From Przewalskia tangutica (Eukaryota; Streptophyta; Magnoliopsida; Solanales; Solanaceae): 64,000 nt of DNA. The stretch is from assembly GCA_029844215.1 (NCBI GenBank), contig CM056720.1:33535711-33599710 (forward strand). The letters run 5' to 3'. The translations under genes and the position numbers were made by a program. Of the stretch, positions 59,523 through 64,000 are shown piece by piece (position 1 is the stretch's first letter; every line of letters begins with the position of its first letter). Below the pieces are notes generated by a model, which had not been told where the DNA came from, did no database searches, and was given only the letters and a program-made list of their open reading frames with translations.

Positions 59523-60351
59523 TCAAAAGAATCGAAATATACATGTACCCCCATGCGATGTCGCCTCCTGATCCTGCCCCGTAGTCACGTCATCTCTGCG
59601 GTTCGAAGGACCGCCAGAACTATAAACTCCACCCTGACCTCTACCACGATTGGCTGACATCTGAACACCCTGCCCTGGGGGACGCACAACTGTGGAGGAA
59701 AGGTAACCAACCATCGGCCTCATAGGCTGAGCCACCTTACTGCGCTTTTCTAACAGATATTCCCACTTGTGGGCCCGGACGGTCACAATAATAACAAACA
59801 TCTGTGCCATGTCGGCATTTCCCAAATGACGCTTACTACATTGGAAACACCGAGAATATGTGGCCTCGATCGAGAAAATCCTCTCGCTTCCTCCGAGAAC
59901 CTCGACCGGAGCTCGGACCGGCTCCTAAATACCTTGGGGTCCAAACTCCCACCGTGAGCTGCGGGGTATGTACCGGGTAGGTCGACGAATATCTCACTCA
60001 TTGCCGAGGCCGCTCCATAAACTCACCGGAATAACCAACCGGTCTAGCCTCTTACGCAGATCTCGCGCCGCCTCTACCCCGTACACTGCCTGCATCGCCG
60101 AATAACCTCATGTTGATGAAACTGTAGCACCTCTATCTTGGTCAATAACATAATGGCTTCCTTCATAACCCTAAAGTCTTCCCCTAACTGAGAAACTGAG
60201 GCTCGTGTCTGGGCCTCAAAACTGGGCGCAGGTTAACTCGCCGATCGCGGCCAATGTCCAGATACCACGGGCATGAGCCCTATCAACTCTCTCGAGTCCG
60301 ACCGTAGCTCGCTACTCCTTTGCCCTTCTCGGGCGGTTCTCCTCGAGGCAT
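59523..60351 (-). pseudogene. gag: B2 second gag, capsid-less form
   Basis: The start is at 60351 (complement) and the stop TGA at 59523-59525. The open tail at 59523-59825 keeps QPMRPMVGYLSST, GGPSNR and TGQDQEA. The knuckle segment near 59745-59860 is degraded (CRHGT and PGHKWEY visible across shifts). Layout as in B1; many small losses at CHG sites. Confidence 0.65.
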
Positions 60352-60463
60352 GATCAGAACACAACAATACGTCGAGAGGAATTATCTTACTAACACATCT
60401 ATGGCACGATCTTAGAGTGAGAAGAATAGAAACTAACTCCTAAATGCCCCGTAGCCTCACTGT

Positions 60464-60549
60464 TTATGGGTGTGGCGCGCAACACACCGATAATCAAGAC
60501 TCTACTAGACACGGTCAGAAACATTCCGAGGATCGATCGCTCGATACCA
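60464..60549 (-). ncRNA. B2 second leader: hairpin and primer site
   Basis: The hairpin is at 60464-60495: GGTGTG, loop TTGCGCGC with GCGCGC palindrome, CACACC, lower stem TTAT/ATAA. The primer site TGGTATCGAGC is at 60539-60549 (complement). Confidence 0.55.
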
Positions 60550-60550
60550 C

Positions 60551-63500
60551 TCACACGGCCAACCGGGCGTGGATCGTGCCCTACCCAGGCACCCTTCTAC
60601 CTTAACAACTAAGTAAATCATGGAAATTAAATAACACCTCAATTTTTTTTTTTAAAACCACCAGATGCGTGCGGCGTAAGGCCGCCATATAATATACATA
60701 ATAATAAAAAAGACACTACACTGCATACGAGTCCAATCCCACATATGAATACAGCACTTCTAAGAGTTTTATCAACTATGATGGACAAGGCCCCGCTGCA
60801 TCTATAATCGCATAAAGCCTGATCGAAAGAACTTATACCAAAAAGATAAACTCCCGAATGTAAGGAGCTATCCAAAACTCGAGGTGGTCCTACACCTACC
60901 GATCACCAAACAACAGACCTAAACTCGCGGATGAACGCGGACTCAAGGAGGTCAAGACGAAGAATGTACCAAGTATGTGAAATGATAGCATCAGAATGAA
61001 ATCATAACAGTCTAAACAAAACAGGAGACATGTATGATTGCCAACCTACAATACACAATACATAAGCAGTCATATCAAGTCAGGGACGCATGCCCTCATA
61101 GTCACTACTCAAATAACATTACACAGTGCCTTACTAACAATGAGAGTAAATAGTAGTATACTTTCAATATAAAATAGGAAACCCACGATCAAATCATGGG
61201 TAGCAAATCCATGGAAACAGGTGGTATAACGTCTTGGGGGTTTACCCCTCATTTATACTCTTACCCTGAGGCAGGTGGTGTAACGTCTTGGGGGTTTACC
61301 CCTCATTTGTACTCTTATCCTGGAGAAGGTGGTAAAGCATGTGGTATAATGTCTTGTGGGTTTACCCCTCATTTATACTCTTACCCTGGAGAAGGTGGTA
61401 TAACGTCTTGGGGGTTTTCCCCTCATTTATACTCTTACCCCATCTCAACCGTGATTACACAATAAATAAGCAAGTTAAGAAATCCCCCTAACTTCTTATT
61501 AGTCTTATTCATATACACTCTCATTTTAGTTTACTTAAGGCACTAACATGACATTATAAATCCGGGAATCTAACCCGCCTCCTGGTCACATGCCCCGGAA
61601 TCCCACATCGCAAGCATGTCCAAGGAGTAACACAAATAATGGAAGCATACCCGTGGAATCCCACATCACCGCTTGCGCCCAAGTAAACTCACAACAAGAC
61701 ATAATTCTCCAACCGAGAGTCGCGGAACGTAATAAAACATAATACTTGCACTCAAAGGCTATCACCAAAGACACATAGGCAAGTTCATAAAATCTATAGA
61801 CTTTCATTTTATAAACTCAAGGCACTTATAGAATAATTCTCAATTAAACAAGCCAAAGTACTTATCAAGGCACCCATCGAATAATTCTCAATTAAACAAG
61901 CCAAAGTACTTATCAAGGCACACATAGAATAATTCTCAATTAAACAAGCCAAAGTACTTATCAAGGCACCCATCGAATAATTCTCAATTAAACAAGCCAA
62001 AGTACTTATCAAGGCACCCATCGAATAATTCTCAATTAAACAAGCCAAAGTACTTATCAAGGCACCCATCGAATAATTCTCAATTAAACAAGCCAAAGTA
62101 CTTATCAAGGCACCCATCGAATAATTCTCAATTAAACAAGCCAAAGTACTTATCAAGACACACATAGAATAATTCTCAATTAAACAAGCCAAAGTACTAC
62201 GTACGCATATCTCTTTCAAAAGACTCTTTTATGTAAAACCCCAAGATACTAACACGTAGTATCAAGGTGTCTATTTTTCAAAGTAAGTTACTACACTTTT
62301 TAGAAAACTCTTTTCAAAGCTCGAAATCAAGTAACTTCAAATTTTCACAATCTAGGCAACTTATGCCTAATAATCAAAATAGACAACTTTCTTAACCCTC
62401 CATAAAGCCGTTATAACCAACTTCCCATAAAGCCGTTATAACCCTTTATGGTTTTAGTCATATTCATTCCTTTTTATAACCAAGAGACTTATACTTAAAA
62501 CCAAGTATCACATACTTACAGATTAAGTTTCTTAACTTTCAAAATACTTCAAGTCTCTTAATATTTAGAAAACAAGTTTCTTCTACTTTTAAACCTCAAG
62601 TAACTCACACATTTAAAACAAGTTACTTCTCTTAAATCATGTCATTTCTCCTCTCTTAAAACAATTAAGTAAATCACTCCTTTAACTCCCCTAAAGTCAT
62701 TATAACGACCCTTAGGTTTTGGAACTAAGGCACTAGCCAAAAGATTTGGAAACCACTTCCTTTTCAAGACTCTATGTACTTTAAGTAAAATACTTTCACT
62801 TTTAAGAATCCAACTTCACTAAGGCAATGGATTATACAACTTACAATTTAAACATCAAAGTACAATCAAGAAAGTATATAGAACAAATTCTATTTTAGGC
62901 AATCCAAATACAACCAAGGAATGGATCATTTAAGGAGTAGGACATACTTTCTTTATCTTAAGGAATCATGCTAGAAGAGATAGTTCACATACCTTTTCGC
63001 TAAATCCACAAGCTGCCGAATACGCCGTACGTAGAATTGTCAACCTATAATGGTCACAACATGACTATCAATTTCAAGTTTCTAACGTAGAATAATACTA
63101 AGTACACGGTCTCTTATTCTACGGAAAATCGGGCAGCACCTCCTTTGTTTCTACTTACTTGCCACCTTTTTCAAGGTCGAATACAATAACCAACACGCCA
63201 CATTTAAGGCTCAAAACAACAACCAAACAAAGGGGATTACACGCCTTACAATACGTGTAAAATTCCGCCCCACAATTCATACCAAGTAGATTAATACTCA
63301 CAAGCCATTCTCGGCCAACTTATAACCAATCCTAAGTCCTTTCCAATTCTTTTTCAATCCAAGTTCTTAGGCCAAACATGTTATATAGTTATAAACAACT
63401 TCAACAACTACAATTTCCTTCTTATACAACATGCGACGACTTAAACTAATAATCAACTTGAAATGTAATCTTAAGGCTAAACATGCTAGTTTTTGGATTA

Positions 63501-64000
63501 GGGTTCCAATAGCCAACAAACATATCAAACTTCATACTATATATCTCATGCTTGCTAATATCCATAACTACAACAATGTGTAAACTTTAATTGCTAAAAC
63601 GACAAGAATTATACCTTTTCAAGCCCTTAAAATTTCCAAGATTCAAAGTCGCTCCTTAGCAATTCTTAGCTCCTTTCCTTTACGCTCCAATCCGCTATTT
63701 GAAGCCCTTAGAAGTTCACAACTAACTTCTCTTCCATTTCCAATCAAAACTTAGAAAAGCAACTAGGTTTTCACCTTGCGACTAACACGAAAACTCTCTC
63801 TTTCCGGGATTTTTCTATTGAGATACACTTACAATACACTCATGAACCTTGGTTTAAAGTCTTGTGGCTAATGGATCACAAACTAATTTTTTTTGTGTGG
63901 GAATGGCACTAAAGCCGAGAGCAAGATAGGCTAAGCTCAAGGTTCTCTCAATTTTTCTAAGTGTAAAATGCCAAGTCATGCTACTTAGGATGATATATAA
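60551..64000 (-). repeat. B2 third LTR, cut by the window end
   Basis: It aligns with 54685-58150. The 54-bp array is at about 61215-61440 and the 48-bp array at about 61828-62200 (8 copies). The remaining 0.5 kb, with promoter and LTR end, lies beyond the window. Confidence 0.9.

Larger units (their letters stand above)
39317..64000 (-). mobile_element. B2: minus-strand family B tandem array
   Basis: Read along the plus strand it is a partial LTR (39317-52764, carrying C2), internal 52765-54684, LTR 54685-58625, internal 58626-60550, and an LTR from 60551 cut by the window end. The three LTRs resemble each other more than the B1 LTRs, for example in GTTTAATTGAG repeat units and in 54-bp repeat layout. 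They form a B subfamily, not a simple mirror of B1. Both internals carry gag only. Confidence 0.8.

Noticed and set aside
28884..64000. B1 and B2 as a single perfect palindrome
   Set aside because: The two arms belong to different B subfamilies (different 48-bp and 54-bp unit variants) and the order of parts is not mirror-symmetric at the junction.

Overview
This window is repetitive plant DNA made entirely of nested LTR retrotransposons. I found no host gene, tRNA, rRNA or CRISPR array. The evidence is long TG...CA LTRs (about 3.3-3.9 kb), 5-bp target duplications, a primer site resembling the plant initiator-Met tRNA type, polypurine tracts, and Gag relics with the two-zinc-knuckle layout of Ty3/gypsy (Tekay/Del-like) elements. 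A eudicot, perhaps an asterid, is plausible but not provable here.

I use three family names. Family A has an LTR beginning TGTTACACCCCGTAG, family B begins TGTTACATCCCGTAAG, and family C begins TGTTATACCCCGTATTTC. Layout: 1-1493 is the tail of a minus-strand B element (B0). Plus-strand element A1 is inserted into it at 1494. A1 is itself interrupted by a minus-strand C solo LTR (S1, 3819-7247), a complete plus-strand C element (C1, 7580-16854), two more minus-strand C solo LTRs (S2, 19385-22910; S3, 23761-27290), and from 28884 by plus-strand family B DNA (B1). B1 reads LTR-internal-LTR-partial internal. At about 39317 it switches abruptly to minus-strand family B DNA (B2), which reads partial LTR-internal-LTR-internal-LTR to the end of the window. 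The first B2 LTR carries a complete minus-strand C element (C2, 41393-51127).

None of the internal regions (about 1.9-2.8 kb) shows protease, reverse transcriptase, RNase H or integrase; each carries only a gag relic. These are giant-LTR, gag-only, non-autonomous elements that would need enzymes from a relative. The gags are eroded to different degrees: A1 keeps capsid plus nucleocapsid, C1 has both but frameshifted, C2 has lost the front of the capsid and carries two nucleocapsid segments, and B has no recognisable capsid domain.

The most interesting signal is a hairpin between primer site and gag start in every leader. Its stem shows one compensatory change between families, and its loop carries a self-complementary hexamer, GTGCAC in A and C and GCGCGC in B. 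These are the same two palindromes used by HIV-1 dimerisation loops, which suggests an RNA kissing-loop dimer signal. A second major observation is technical: near-identical copies differ systematically at CAG, CTG and CCG sites, even inside the primer site. This looks like base-calling error at CHG-methylated cytosines, so many apparent frameshifts may not be real.
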